Of a stretch of DNA of 64,000 bases, positions 17,897 through 25,831 are shown piece by piece (position 1 is the stretch's first letter; every line of letters starts with the position of its first letter). The stretch is from Microbacterium oryzae. GTDB taxonomy: Bacteria > Actinomycetota > Actinomycetes > Actinomycetales > Microbacteriaceae. The stretch lies in the NCBI RefSeq assembly GCF_030406385.1, contig NZ_JAUEPM010000005.1:62001-126000 (forward strand), given 5' to 3'. Position numbers and translations under genes: made by a program. The notes under the pieces are model-generated. The model was not told the DNA's origin. It did no database searches and was given only the letters and a program-made list of their open reading frames with translations.

Positions 17897-18550
17897 ATGA
17901 CCGATGCCCCGCGGCGCGTGCGGTGGATCGCGGTCGCCGTCGGCGTCGTCCTCGTGGCGGCGCTCGCCTTCGCGGCCGGGCGCTTCACGACGTTCGGGGC
18001 GCTCGCCGAGGCGGGCGGGACGGATGGCGGGCCGAACGCCGCCGACGCCGGCTTCGCCCGCGACATGCAGGTCCATCACGCCCAGGCAGTCGAGATGGCG
18101 ATGATCGAGTACCGCTCCACCGCCGACGACGAGCTGCGATCGATCGCCTACGACATCGCCACCGCGCAGTCCGCGCAGCGCGGCGAGATGTTCGGGTGGC
18201 TCGTGGAGTGGGATCTGCCGCAGGCGGGTGACCCGCTGATGTCGTGGATGGCCGACGCGGGGCATGCGCACGGCGCGAGTTCCGCGACGGCGGAGGAGCT
18301 CGAGGCGCAGATGGGCATGGCGTCGGACGAGGAGCTCGCGCGGCTCGCGGCGCTCGACGGCGCCGAGCAGGACTGCCTCTTCCTCGGCCTCATGATCCGC
18401 CATCATGCTGGCGCGGTCGAGATGACCGATGCCGTCGTCCAGCTCGGCAGCGCGCCGCGCGTGATCGAGACGGCGCGGAACATGGGTCAGGCGCAGACCG
18501 CCGAGATCGCGGCCATGGAGTCCGCGCAGCGGCGCGTCGGCTGCGGCTGA
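17897..18550 (+). CDS. DUF305 exported metal-binding-type protein
   Basis: A 217-residue protein with an N-terminal signal anchor (about 9-30) and two helical-hairpin repeats of DUF305: DMQVHHAQAVEMA (about 57-69) and MIRHHAGAVEMTD (about 165-177). The HHxxAVEM motifs carry paired His and Met suited to copper or iron binding. An intervening Met/His-rich segment (GHAHG) supports this. The ATG at 17897 is chosen over a far upstream frame that overlaps DUF3105. Operon partner of DUF3105; probably a periplasmic-side metal or redox function, inferred. Confidence 0.88.
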   Translation: MTDAPRRVRWIAVAVGVVLVAALAFAAGRFTTFGALAEAGGTDGGPNAADAGFARDMQVHHAQAVEMAMIEYRSTADDELRSIAYDIATAQSAQRGEMFGWLVEWDLPQAGDPLMSWMADAGHAHGASSATAEELEAQMGMASDEELARLAALDGAEQDCLFLGLMIRHHAGAVEMTDAVVQLGSAPRVIETARNMGQAQTAEIAAMESAQRRVGCG

Positions 18551-18564
18551 CCTCCTCTCCACAC

Positions 18565-18623
18565 GGCATGTCCCGGTTGTGCACCCCAAGCGACCGCTTT
18601 GAGGTGCATAACCGGGACATGCC
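18565..18623. repeat. Long palindromic intergenic element (21-bp stem, 17-nt loop)
   Basis: Left arm 18565-18585 pairs with 18603-18623 over 21 positions, with a single G-U wobble. The loop holds a second small inverted repeat, AAGC-GACC-GCTT. It lies between two convergent genes. There is no T tract, so it is unlike the plain terminators elsewhere in the window and resembles the palindromic elements at 23464, 25411 and 42560. Confidence 0.75.
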
Positions 18624-18641
18624 GAGTGGGGCTGCGTGGAA

Positions 18642-19571
18642 TCAGCCCTTCGCGGACCCTGCCAGCAGGCCCCGCACGAAGTACCGCTGGAGGAACAGGA
18701 ACACCAGCAGCGGCACGATGATCGCGATGAACGCGCCCGCCGTGAGCAGATGCCAGTCCTGACCTCGGGAGCCCGTCATCTGCGCGAGCAGCTTCGTGAT
18801 CGGCGCCACGTTGCCGTCGGCGAAGATCAGCGCCACCAGCAGGTCGTTCCAGACCCACAGGAACTGGAAGATCGCGAACGACGCGATGGCCGGCATGCTG
18901 AGCGGCAGCACGATGCGGAAGAAGATCTGCCCGTGCCCCGCTCCGTCCACGCGCGCGGCCTCGATGACGTCACCGGGGATCTGCGCGATGAAGTTGTGCA
19001 GCAGGAAGATCGCCAGCGGCAGGCCGAAGATCGTGTGCGCGAGCCACACCTGCGCGTAGCCCGACGACCCGACGGCCTGGATCACCGGAACGCCGAACAG
19101 CGTGCCCTGGGAGAACAGCTGCAGCAGCGGGATGAACGCCATCTGGATCGGCACGATCTGCAGGGCGAAGACGAGCACGAACAGCACGTTCTTGCCCTTG
19201 AAGTCCATCCAGGCGAACCCGTACGCGGCGAGCGTCGCGAGGATGAGCGGGATGATCGCGGCCGGCAGCGTGATCGCGAACGAGTTCACGAACGACCCCA
19301 GCAGCGTCAGGCCTCCCGTCGAGGTGTTGAGCGCCTCGACGTAGTTGTCGATCGTCCAGCCCCAGTTCTGGAAGACCGTCCACCATCCGGTCGTCTGGAT
19401 CTCCACCCGCGGACGGAACGAGGAGATGAAGATGCCGAAGGTGGGGATCGTCCAGAGCACGGCGATCACGAGAGCCGCGATGGTCGCCCACGGCGACGTG
19501 AGGCGGCGTTTGGTGTCGTTCAGAACCCGTCGCTGCGACCTGCCGGTCGTGACGGTCTCGGTGGCGGTCAT
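18642..19571 (-). CDS. Carbohydrate ABC transporter permease (CUT1, MalG/AglG-like)
   Basis: A 309-residue permease with six helices. The cytoplasmic EAA loop IEAARVDGAGHGQIFFRIVLP is at about residues 200-220, where the ATPase docks. The long periplasmic segment after helix 1 (about 55-100) is typical of alpha-glucoside AglG-type permeases. The start overlaps the stop of the upstream permease by one base. There is no ATP-binding subunit in the window, so a shared MsiK-like ATPase is presumably used. Confidence 0.92.
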   Translation of the reverse strand: MTATETVTTGRSQRRVLNDTKRRLTSPWATIAALVIAVLWTIPTFGIFISSFRPRVEIQTTGWWTVFQNWGWTIDNYVEALNTSTGGLTLLGSFVNSFAITLPAAIIPLILATLAAYGFAWMDFKGKNVLFVLVFALQIVPIQMAFIPLLQLFSQGTLFGVPVIQAVGSSGYAQVWLAHTIFGLPLAIFLLHNFIAQIPGDVIEAARVDGAGHGQIFFRIVLPLSMPAIASFAIFQFLWVWNDLLVALIFADGNVAPITKLLAQMTGSRGQDWHLLTAGAFIAIIVPLLVFLFLQRYFVRGLLAGSAKG

Positions 19572-20704
19572 CAGCGCACCTCCCTCTGCGCCTTGAGCTG
19601 ACGCGCGTTGTAGATGACCAGCGGCAGCACGAGCACGAACAGGACCACGGCGTACGCTGCGGCTCGTCCGCCCTCGAAGCTGCGGAACTGCGAGTACATC
19701 TCGTTCGCGAGCACCGAAGTGTTGTTGGCACCGGCGGTCATGGTGCGGACGATGTCGAAGATCTTCATCGACGCGATGGCGATCGTCGTCAGCACCACCA
19801 CGATGGATGGCCGGATGCCCGGCACGACGACGTTCATGAACCGCTCGTAGGCGTTCGCCCCGTCGAGCTCAGCGGCTTCCAGCTGCTCCGTCGGAACGCC
19901 CTTGATGGCGGCCGAGAGCACCACCATCGCGAAGCCCGTGTAGATCCAGACGAACACCACGATGAGGAACAGCGTGTTCCACGGCTCCACCTGGAGGAAC
20001 GACACGGGGCTGCCGCCGAGCCAGACGATGATCTGGTTGACGAAGCCGATCTGATCCGCGTCGGCCGGGCGCGCGGTGTACATGAACCGCCAGATGATCG
20101 ACGCGCCCACGAACGAGATCGCCATCGGCAGGAACACGAGGATCTTGTAGACCTTCTCCCCGCGCGTCTTGTCGATGAAGTACGCGTACACGAGGCCGAC
20201 GACCGTCGACACCACCGGCGCGACGAGCACCCAGACGATCGTGTTGACGACCGTCCGGATGCCCTGCGGCTGCGTGAAGATCCAGATGAAGTTGTCGAGC
20301 CCGATGAAGCGCGTCCCACTGGCGTTGAACATCGACTGCCCGAACGTCTGGATCACCGGGAAGATCAGGCCGACGATGAGCAGCAGCAGCGCCGGAGCGA
20401 GGAACCCGACCAGCTGGAAGAGGTATCCCGCCCCCTCCTTCCCGCGGTAGTCGAGCCAGAAGAACAGCAGTCCGAGCGCACCGGCGGCGATGATCGCCCA
20501 CCAGTACGACTGGAGGATCCACATGATCCCCAGCGGCAAGAGCACGCACGCGGCGAGCCGGATGTACGTGTACACCCGGCCCGCACGCGGCGCGATCTCG
20601 ATGAAGAAGAGCAGGATGCCCACCGCGACGAGGAACACCCCGATGATGATCGGGATCTCCAGCCAGGGTGAGAGCGTGCTCAGCCAGTCGAGGAACGCTT
20701 TCAT
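19571..20704 (-). CDS. Sugar ABC transporter permease (CUT1, MalF/AglF-like)
   Basis: A 377-residue permease with about eight helices. Two or three extra N-terminal helices (residues 15-95) precede the conserved core, as in alpha-glucoside AglF-type permeases. The EAA loop LEAAELDGANAYERFMNVVVP is at about residues 277-298. It is nine bases downstream of the binding-protein gene and coupled to the second permease. It forms the heterodimeric channel for the sugar delivered by the lipoprotein. Confidence 0.92.
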   Translation of the reverse strand: MKAFLDWLSTLSPWLEIPIIIGVFLVAVGILLFFIEIAPRAGRVYTYIRLAACVLLPLGIMWILQSYWWAIIAAGALGLLFFWLDYRGKEGAGYLFQLVGFLAPALLLLIVGLIFPVIQTFGQSMFNASGTRFIGLDNFIWIFTQPQGIRTVVNTIVWVLVAPVVSTVVGLVYAYFIDKTRGEKVYKILVFLPMAISFVGASIIWRFMYTARPADADQIGFVNQIIVWLGGSPVSFLQVEPWNTLFLIVVFVWIYTGFAMVVLSAAIKGVPTEQLEAAELDGANAYERFMNVVVPGIRPSIVVVLTTIAIASMKIFDIVRTMTAGANNTSVLANEMYSQFRSFEGGRAAAYAVVLFVLVLPLVIYNARQLKAQREVR

Positions 20705-20713
20705 GGCCGGTCG

Positions 20714-22051
20714 TTACTCTTCCGGCCAGCCCGATTCGATCTGCTCCAGCACGTCGTCGGTCGAGGCGCCGTTCACCCAGTCGCGCATGCCCGTCCAGAA
20801 CGTGCCGGCGCCGACGGCGGAGGGCATCAGGTCGGAGCCGTCGAAGCGGAACGTCGTGTCCTCGTCCTGCAGGATCTCGATGGCCGCCTTCAGGATGGGG
20901 CTCTGCGCGTTCTCGGGGTCGAGCCCGTTGTTCGCGCTGATCACACCGCCGAGCGAGACGCGGGAGTTCGCCCACTCCGGGCTGGAGAGGTACTCCTGCA
21001 CCTTCACGACGTTCTCGTCGTCGCTGAACGCGCCGACGATCTCGCCACCGCCGGTGATGACCTGACCCGACCCGGCTTCGACGGGAGGCAGCATGAAGGC
21101 CCAGACATCGCCGTCCTCGCCCACCTCGCCGCCGGCCTCGGCGATGAACCCGTCGAGGAACGACGCCTGGTGCGTCAGGAGGCAGTCTCCGGAGACGAGT
21201 GCGTTCGCCACGTCGCCGAAGGGCGTCGATCCGATCGAGGCGACATCGCCGAAGCCCGCGTTGACGTAGTCGGGGTTCAGCAGGATCTCGCCCGTCGCGT
21301 CGAAGGCCGACTTGATCTGCGGGTCGGTGAAGGGGACCTCATTGGCGACCCACTGGTCGTACACGTCGGGACCGGACTGACGGAGGACGAGGTCCTCGAC
21401 CCAGTCGGTCCCCGGCCATCCGGTCGCCGCGTCGGAGCCGAAGCCAGCGCACCAGGGCGCTTGGCCCGTCTCGTCGCGGATCTGCTGCGTGAGATCGAGA
21501 ACGCCTTGCCAGTCGGTCGGGATCTCCCAGCCGTTCTCCTCGAAGGTCTGGGGCGGGTACCAGATCCACCCCTTCGCGCTCGCCATGAGGGGCGCGCCGT
21601 AGACGGTGCCGTCCTGCGACGCGTACGTCTCCCAGTCCTCGGCCCAGTACTCGCGGAGGTTCGAGACGACGCCCTCGGGTGCCTCCATGATGTAGCCGCG
21701 GCTCGCCATGTCGGCGAGGAGGCCGGGCTGCGGGAAGATCGCGAGGTCCGGCGGGTTGCCGCCCTGCGCGCGAACGGCGATCTGCGCCTCGAACTCCTGC
21801 GAGCCCTCGTACACGATGTCGATGCCGTTCTCCTCCTCCCAGTCCGCCCAGGACTCCTCGAGGAGTTCCGCCTCGGCGTCGACGATCGTGCCGTAGACGG
21901 TCACCTGCGCGGAGCCGCCGTCCCCGCCTTCCTCTCCGCCGCCGCCACCCGAGGAGGCGCCCGGTCCGCTGGTACATCCCGCCAGAGCGAGGCTGGCGAT
22001 CCCCAACCCGCTCGCGGCGAGGAGGATGCGCTTGCGTCCTGCAGTCATCAT
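20714..22051 (-). CDS. Sugar ABC transporter substrate-binding lipoprotein
   Basis: A 445-residue family 1 extracellular solute-binding protein. The signal peptide ends in a lipobox LALAGC (Cys about 26), followed by a Gly/Ser/Glu-rich linker to about residue 48. The mature domain contains YEGSQEFEAQIAVRAQGGNPPDLAIF, which is typical of alpha-glucoside/oligosaccharide binders. It is the first gene of the import operon and has an AGGAGC ribosome-binding site. A LacI-type operator lies upstream. The exact sugar cannot be read from the sequence. Confidence 0.93.
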   Translation of the reverse strand: MMTAGRKRILLAASGLGIASLALAGCTSGPGASSGGGGGEEGGDGGSAQVTVYGTIVDAEAELLEESWADWEEENGIDIVYEGSQEFEAQIAVRAQGGNPPDLAIFPQPGLLADMASRGYIMEAPEGVVSNLREYWAEDWETYASQDGTVYGAPLMASAKGWIWYPPQTFEENGWEIPTDWQGVLDLTQQIRDETGQAPWCAGFGSDAATGWPGTDWVEDLVLRQSGPDVYDQWVANEVPFTDPQIKSAFDATGEILLNPDYVNAGFGDVASIGSTPFGDVANALVSGDCLLTHQASFLDGFIAEAGGEVGEDGDVWAFMLPPVEAGSGQVITGGGEIVGAFSDDENVVKVQEYLSSPEWANSRVSLGGVISANNGLDPENAQSPILKAAIEILQDEDTTFRFDGSDLMPSAVGAGTFWTGMRDWVNGASTDDVLEQIESGWPEE

Positions 22052-22110
22052 CGTCTGCTCCTATCTCGAGCACTCGGGTAACAGTGCTGTGCATCCCAAG
22101 CTATGAGCGA

Positions 22111-22124
22111 TAGGAGCGCTTCCA
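22111..22124. promoter_or_regulatory. LacI-family-type operator upstream of sugar importer
   Basis: TAGGAGCGCTTCCA is a near-perfect palindrome with the central AGCGCT core favoured by actinobacterial LacI regulators of CUT1 importers. It lies about 60 bp before the binding-protein start. No LacI gene is in the window. Confidence 0.6.
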
Positions 22125-22184
22125 CAACGTCTCAACAGTCACGGACGGGTAACTTCCGCTTCCTCCCGCCCCACGGCGGACGCA

Positions 22185-22216
22185 CGAAGGCCCCGGGCAC
22201 AAGCCCGGGGCCTTCG
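22185..22216. terminator. Terminator of the rplJ-rplL operon
   Basis: A perfect 14-bp stem (CGAAGGCCCCGGGC, 22185-22198, with 22203-22216) and a 4-base loop lie 29 bp after the rplL stop. Confidence 0.85.
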
Positions 22217-22244
22217 AGAAGCGAGTTCTTCGCGGGGAAGAGAC

Positions 22245-22628
22245 TTACTTGAGGGTGACGGTGGCGCCGGCGCCCTCGAGGGCCTCCTTGGCCTTCTCGG
22301 CCGTCTCCTTGTTGGCGCCCTCGAGGACGGCCTTGGGAGCGCCGTCGACGACAGCCTTGGCCTCGCCGAGGCCGAGCGAGGTGAGCTCGCGGACGACCTT
22401 GATGACCTGGATCTTCTTGTCGCCAGCGGCCTCGAGGACCACGTCGAACGAGTCCTTCTCCTCGGCCTCTTCGGCCGGGGCGGCGGGGCCACCAGCAGCC
22501 GCGACGGCGACCGGGGCAGCAGCGGTGACGTCGAAGGTCTCCTCGAACGCCTTCACGAACTCGCTGAGCTCGATGAGCGTGAGCTCCTTGAACTGGTCGA
22601 GCAGCTCTTCGGTGCTGAGCTTCGCCAT
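22245..22628 (-). CDS. rplL: 50S ribosomal protein L7/L12
   Basis: A 127-residue stalk protein. The N-terminal dimerisation helix ([20 protein letters not shown]) is followed by an Ala-rich hinge and the C-terminal domain that contacts elongation factors ([25 protein letters not shown]). Size and organisation are standard. It lies 51 bp downstream of rplJ in one operon and is closed by the hairpin at 22185. Confidence 0.98.
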   Translation of the reverse strand: MAKLSTEELLDQFKELTLIELSEFVKAFEETFDVTAAAPVAVAAAGGPAAPAEEAEEKDSFDVVLEAAGDKKIQVIKVVRELTSLGLGEAKAVVDGAPKAVLEGANKETAEKAKEALEGAGATVTLK

Positions 22629-22679
22629 GATGTATCTCCTACTGTTCGGGGTTTGTGGGGTTGCTGATACGCAGCCTGA

Positions 22680-23195
22680 TCAGGCCGCGTTCTCCTGCTT
22701 CTCGCGCAGCGCCTCGACCGTGCGAACGGTCTTCGACAGCGGCGCCTGGAAGAGGGCGGCAGCCTTCGACATCGATGCCTTCATCATGCCCGCGACCTTG
22801 GCGAGCAGGACTTCACGGCTCTCGAGGTCAGCGAGCTTGCTGACCTCCTCAGGGCTGAGAGCGGCGCCATCGAAGTAGCCGCCCTTCACCACGAGAAGAG
22901 GGTGTGCCTTGGCGAAGGCGCGCAGACCCTTGGCGACGGCGACGGGGTCGCCGTGCACGAAGGCGACGGCCGACGGACCCTTGAGGTCGTCGTCCAGCGC
23001 CGTGATCCCCGCGTTGTTCGCGGCGATCTTGGTCAGCGTGTTCTTCACCACGGCGTACTCCGCGTCCTGACGGATCGCGCTGCGGAGCTCCTTGAGCTCG
23101 GCAACCGTCAGACCGCGGTACTCGGTGAGCAGAACGGCGGTCGAGCTCTCGAACTGCTTCGTGAGCTCGGCGACCGATGCTTCCTTCTGCGCCAT
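22680..23195 (-). CDS. rplJ: 50S ribosomal protein L10
   Basis: A 171-residue protein that anchors L7/L12 dimers to 23S rRNA. The start at 23195 ([15 protein letters not shown]) has AAGGAG six bases upstream; the longer frame to 23372 is leader RNA, not protein. [15 protein letters not shown] is the family hallmark, and the C-terminal helix ends KQENAA. The long structured 5' leader fits autoregulation by the L10-L12 complex. Confidence 0.97.
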   Translation of the reverse strand: MAQKEASVAELTKQFESSTAVLLTEYRGLTVAELKELRSAIRQDAEYAVVKNTLTKIAANNAGITALDDDLKGPSAVAFVHGDPVAVAKGLRAFAKAHPLLVVKGGYFDGAALSPEEVSKLADLESREVLLAKVAGMMKASMSKAAALFQAPLSKTVRTVEALREKQENAA

Positions 23196-23442
23196 GGCCA
23201 CTCCTTGATTGTCCTGAGGTGCTCCACGGAGGTGGGGCACCGGCCGCACCGCCCGCCCCGACAAAGAAAAAAGCTCCGGCGCAAGCGCACGGAGCTCGAT
23301 TCCCGTTCTCACGGGATACGTTCGTGACACCTGCGCGGGCCCCTGCTTCGCAGAGCTTCGATCATCGTGCACTTGCGCACACGACGATGACCGGCGGTCT
23401 TCGGCTTGATACAGCGTACCTCACGCGACCGGCGCGGGCCAA
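23196..23442 (-). promoter_or_regulatory. rplJ promoter and structured leader with internal attenuator
   Basis: A candidate promoter TTGGCC (23442-23437) N18 TACGCT (23418-23413) precedes a leader of about 210 nt. It contains a 6-bp hairpin with a GAGA tetraloop (23316-23301). After it comes GCTCCG-T-GCG-CTTG-CGC-CGGAGC (23295-23273), directly followed by TTTTTTCTTT (23272-23263). The last pair is a canonical intrinsic terminator inside the leader, so transcription is probably attenuated before rplJ. An L10 leader of the known kind is expected here; the terminator is seen directly. Confidence 0.7.
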
Positions 23443-23463
23443 ATCCGGGCAGGGCCGCGCGCC

Positions 23464-23537
23464 AGACGATGTCGTCTCACCGAAAGGACACGGGTTTGCG
23501 CCGAATACCGTGTCCGCTCGACGAGACGACATCGTTT
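23464..23537. repeat. Nested palindromic element at the 3' end of the AbiEi-like gene
   Basis: Outer arms 23464-23478 and 23523-23537 pair over 15 positions with one G-U wobble (core ACGATGTCGTCTC). An inner pair GGACACGG/CCGTGTCC lies at 23486-23493 and 23508-23515. The stop codon and last 19 or so codons of the neighbouring gene lie inside it, so the element has become coding sequence. Confidence 0.72.
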
Positions 23538-24556
23538 GACGCCGGGAGGGGCACGTGGAACGCGGCGAGGTGCTTCGCGAAGGCCGCCGGGTCGCGTGCC
23601 TCGGCCATCCCCCACCGGATGGTGCGCCAGCCGGTGACGCCGCGCACGCCGTCCTCCCGCCTCTTCTCATCGAGCACGACCTCCTCGACCGTGCGACCTC
23701 CTCGCATCCCCGCGTCGAGGTACTTCCCCCGTCCGTCGAACTCGCCGAAGACCTTCGCCTCGTCGAGCGCGAAGTCCATCCACCACCATCCGCCAGCGGG
23801 GTTCGCCACCGGAACCTGCAAACGCGGCGTGAAGCCCAGGCGGTGGAGCTGCAGCCGACTCAGCGACTCCCCGGGAAGCTGCGCCCGGCCATCCGCGAAT
23901 CCGATGAGCCACTCGGCCTGGCGCAGCCCGCGCGCACCTCGGGCGTCCGCGATCCGGCGATGGAGCACCGAGCGCCAGGCGGCTTCCTTCTCCTCGTCCA
24001 TCGCGCGATGGTCCAGGGCCGCGGCAGCGAGTCCGGCGTCGAGGATGGCGATGGCCCGCTCCGCGGGCTCGCTGCGGGCCACGTCGAAGAGCGTGCGATC
24101 CACTCCCGTGCAGCGGATTCCGTCCACCTCGGTGATGTCCTGCTCGTCGAGGGCCAACCGGTGTCGGGCGACGTCACCCGTGCCGGATGCGCCGGCCTCG
24201 CCGGGAAGCGTGACGTGCACGCGCTCCGGTCGGGCGCCGACGAGGGGGAACCCGTGCAGGACCGCCGCCGAGACGTGCGAGACCACGACGCCGCCGTCGC
24301 GCATCTCGCACGTGGCCGCGACGACGTCGACGAGGTGCTGCTCGCCCGGGTGGAGGCCGTTCCAGAAGTCCGCGACCACGTACCAGCCCTGGCGGACGCG
24401 CCTCAGATCACCCCGGCGCACCGCCTGCTGGATGCGCGACGGGCGCCAGCCTTCGATTCGCAGCCGCTCCCGCGACCACAGATGTCGGAGCACCTCGTTC
24501 ACGCGCAGGTCGGCCATCCCCCGATGCTCGCGCCGACCCGATGACCGATGCGGCAC
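23477..24556 (-). CDS. AbiEi-like winged-helix protein with C-terminal DUF559/Vsr-like nuclease fold
   Basis: A 359-residue protein. The N-terminal 20-100 region (RIQQAVRRGDLRRVRQGWYV) resembles the AbiEi antitoxin winged helix, which recognises DNA. The C-terminal 250-330 region has the spacing of a PD-(D/E)xK fold of DUF559/Vsr type: WWMDFALDEAKVFGEFDG, then a downstream KRRED. There is no AbiEii toxin gene beside it, so a type IV toxin-antitoxin role is not supported. The GTG at 24556 has AAGG upstream; an ATG at 24517 is also possible. Its last codons are provided by a palindromic repeat. Confidence 0.75.
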   Translation of the reverse strand: MPHRSSGRREHRGMADLRVNEVLRHLWSRERLRIEGWRPSRIQQAVRRGDLRRVRQGWYVVADFWNGLHPGEQHLVDVVAATCEMRDGGVVVSHVSAAVLHGFPLVGARPERVHVTLPGEAGASGTGDVARHRLALDEQDITEVDGIRCTGVDRTLFDVARSEPAERAIAILDAGLAAAALDHRAMDEEKEAAWRSVLHRRIADARGARGLRQAEWLIGFADGRAQLPGESLSRLQLHRLGFTPRLQVPVANPAGGWWWMDFALDEAKVFGEFDGRGKYLDAGMRGGRTVEEVVLDEKRREDGVRGVTGWRTIRWGMAEARDPAAFAKHLAAFHVPLPASNDVVSSSGHGIRRKPVSFR

Positions 24557-24661
24557 GGGGGATACCTTGACCGACGACGCGCCGCGTGACGGTTGCTGCG
24601 CAGAAGCCGACGCGCGGGCGGTGTCAGGGATGCCGTCAGGGGTCGGCGTTAGGGTCTATTC

Positions 24662-25348
24662 GTGACCCCCGAAATCGCCGCCCGGATCGTCGCGGACTCC
24701 CGCGACCGGGTCGCATGGCTGCGAGCGCGGTCGCAGGGGATCACCGCCACCGACATCGCGACGATCACCAGCGAGCGCGTCATCCCGCGTGCGGCGGAGC
24801 AGAAGCTGCGCGGGTCGTCCTTCGGCGGCAACGCCTACACCGACCACGGTCGGCGCCGGGAGCCCGAGATCGCGGCCTGGGTCGCGGCGACACACGGCAT
24901 CCAGCCCTCGAGCGCCCTCTTCCACGCGACCGTCGAGCGCCGGCACCTCGCCACACCGGACGGCATCACCGTCGACACCAGCGGCCGCGTCCTCCTCGCA
25001 GAGATCAAGACCACGAACAAGACCTGGCGGTCGATCCCCCGCACCTACCTCCGTCAGGTGTGGTGGCAGCAGCACGTGCTCGGCGCCGAGCGCACGCTGT
25101 TCGCGTGGGAGGAGCACCGCGACTTCCAGCCCCTGCACGACGAGCCGAAGTCGGTGTGGATCGATCGCGACGACGTCGAGATCGGCAAGCTCGTGAAGCT
25201 CGCGACGGCGCTCATCGACGAGCTCTACCGCCGCACCACCGGCAAGGAGCTACCGCAGCGTCCGATCGCGGAGACCGCGCCGGCTCTCACTCCGCGCGAG
25301 CGGGCCCTCCAGCGCTCCGCGTATCGCGCGCTCGCCCTCTCCGACTGA
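24662..25348 (+). CDS. YqaJ-family phage-type exonuclease, chromosomal orphan
   Basis: A 228-residue nuclease of the YqaJ/lambda-exonuclease group. The family order is visible: RSQGITATDIATI (about 22-34), the GRRREPEIAAW helix with its catalytic Glu (about 62-72), ATPDGI (about 98), LAEIKTT (the D/ExK catalytic pair, about 111-117) and QVWWQQHVLGAER (about 131). Such enzymes degrade one strand of duplex DNA for recombination, usually with a RecT-like annealing protein, which is absent here. The GTG start has TAGGGT six bases upstream. No phage genes surround it. Confidence 0.85.
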   Translation: MTPEIAARIVADSRDRVAWLRARSQGITATDIATITSERVIPRAAEQKLRGSSFGGNAYTDHGRRREPEIAAWVAATHGIQPSSALFHATVERRHLATPDGITVDTSGRVLLAEIKTTNKTWRSIPRTYLRQVWWQQHVLGAERTLFAWEEHRDFQPLHDEPKSVWIDRDDVEIGKLVKLATALIDELYRRTTGKELPQRPIAETAPALTPRERALQRSAYRALALSD

Positions 25349-25410
25349 GCTGCGCGCCTGAAAACGGCCACGGAGCGCCCGCGGCGCCGCCGGCCGCCCC
25401 TCCCGCTCCC

Positions 25411-25759
25411 GTGTCTCACTCCACGCGGCCATCCGCCGACCAAACCCGCACCAACTGAGACACGCCCCGCCGAACCCGACCCCCGTGTCTCACTCCACGC
25501 GGCCATCCGCCGGTCAAACCCGCACCAACGGAGACACGCCCCGCCGAACCCGACCCCCGTGTCTCACTCCACGCGGCCATCCGCCGACCAAACCCACACC
25601 AACGGAGACACGCCCCGCCGAACCCGACCCCCGTGTCTCACTCCACGCGGCCATCCGCCGACCAAACCCACACCAACTGAGACACGCCCCGCCGAACCCG
25701 ACCCCCGTGTCTCACTCCGGGCGGCCATCCGCCGGTCGAACCCACACCAACTGAGACAC
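25411..25759. repeat. Five-copy 74-bp tandem array of palindromic elements
   Basis: Five 53-bp units start at 25411, 25485, 25559, 25633 and 25707, separated by a nearly invariant 21-bp GC-rich linker. Each unit begins GTGTCTCACTCC and ends with GAGACAC, so the ends form an inverted repeat. Inside is a small GCGG-CCAT-CCGC hairpin. Units differ at a few positions (GACC or GGTC; CCCGC or CCCAC; ACTGAG or ACGGAG). The array accounts for most of the 483-bp gap between the YqaJ and MarR genes; nothing else was seen there. The period is not a multiple of three, so it is not coding. Confidence 0.9.
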
Positions 25760-25831
25760 GGCCGCTTCGACACCGCGCCGGATCGAACCGCCTTCCGGCA
25801 AGTGCTGAGCCCGATCCGCGAGAATGGGCTC

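Noticed and set aside
23477-24556. Type IV AbiE toxin-antitoxin system
   Set aside because: No AbiEii nucleotidyltransferase gene on either side.
24662-25348. Prophage remnant around the YqaJ gene
   Set aside because: No integrase, RecT, capsid or att-like duplication nearby; neighbours are ordinary chromosomal genes.
25411-25759. CRISPR array
   Set aside because: The linkers between repeats are nearly identical rather than unique, units are internally palindromic, and no cas genes are present.
25559-25831. N-terminal extension of the MarR protein through the repeat array
   Set aside because: The repeat period is 74 bp, so the frame shifts between units; the protein-like coding signal begins only at 25832.
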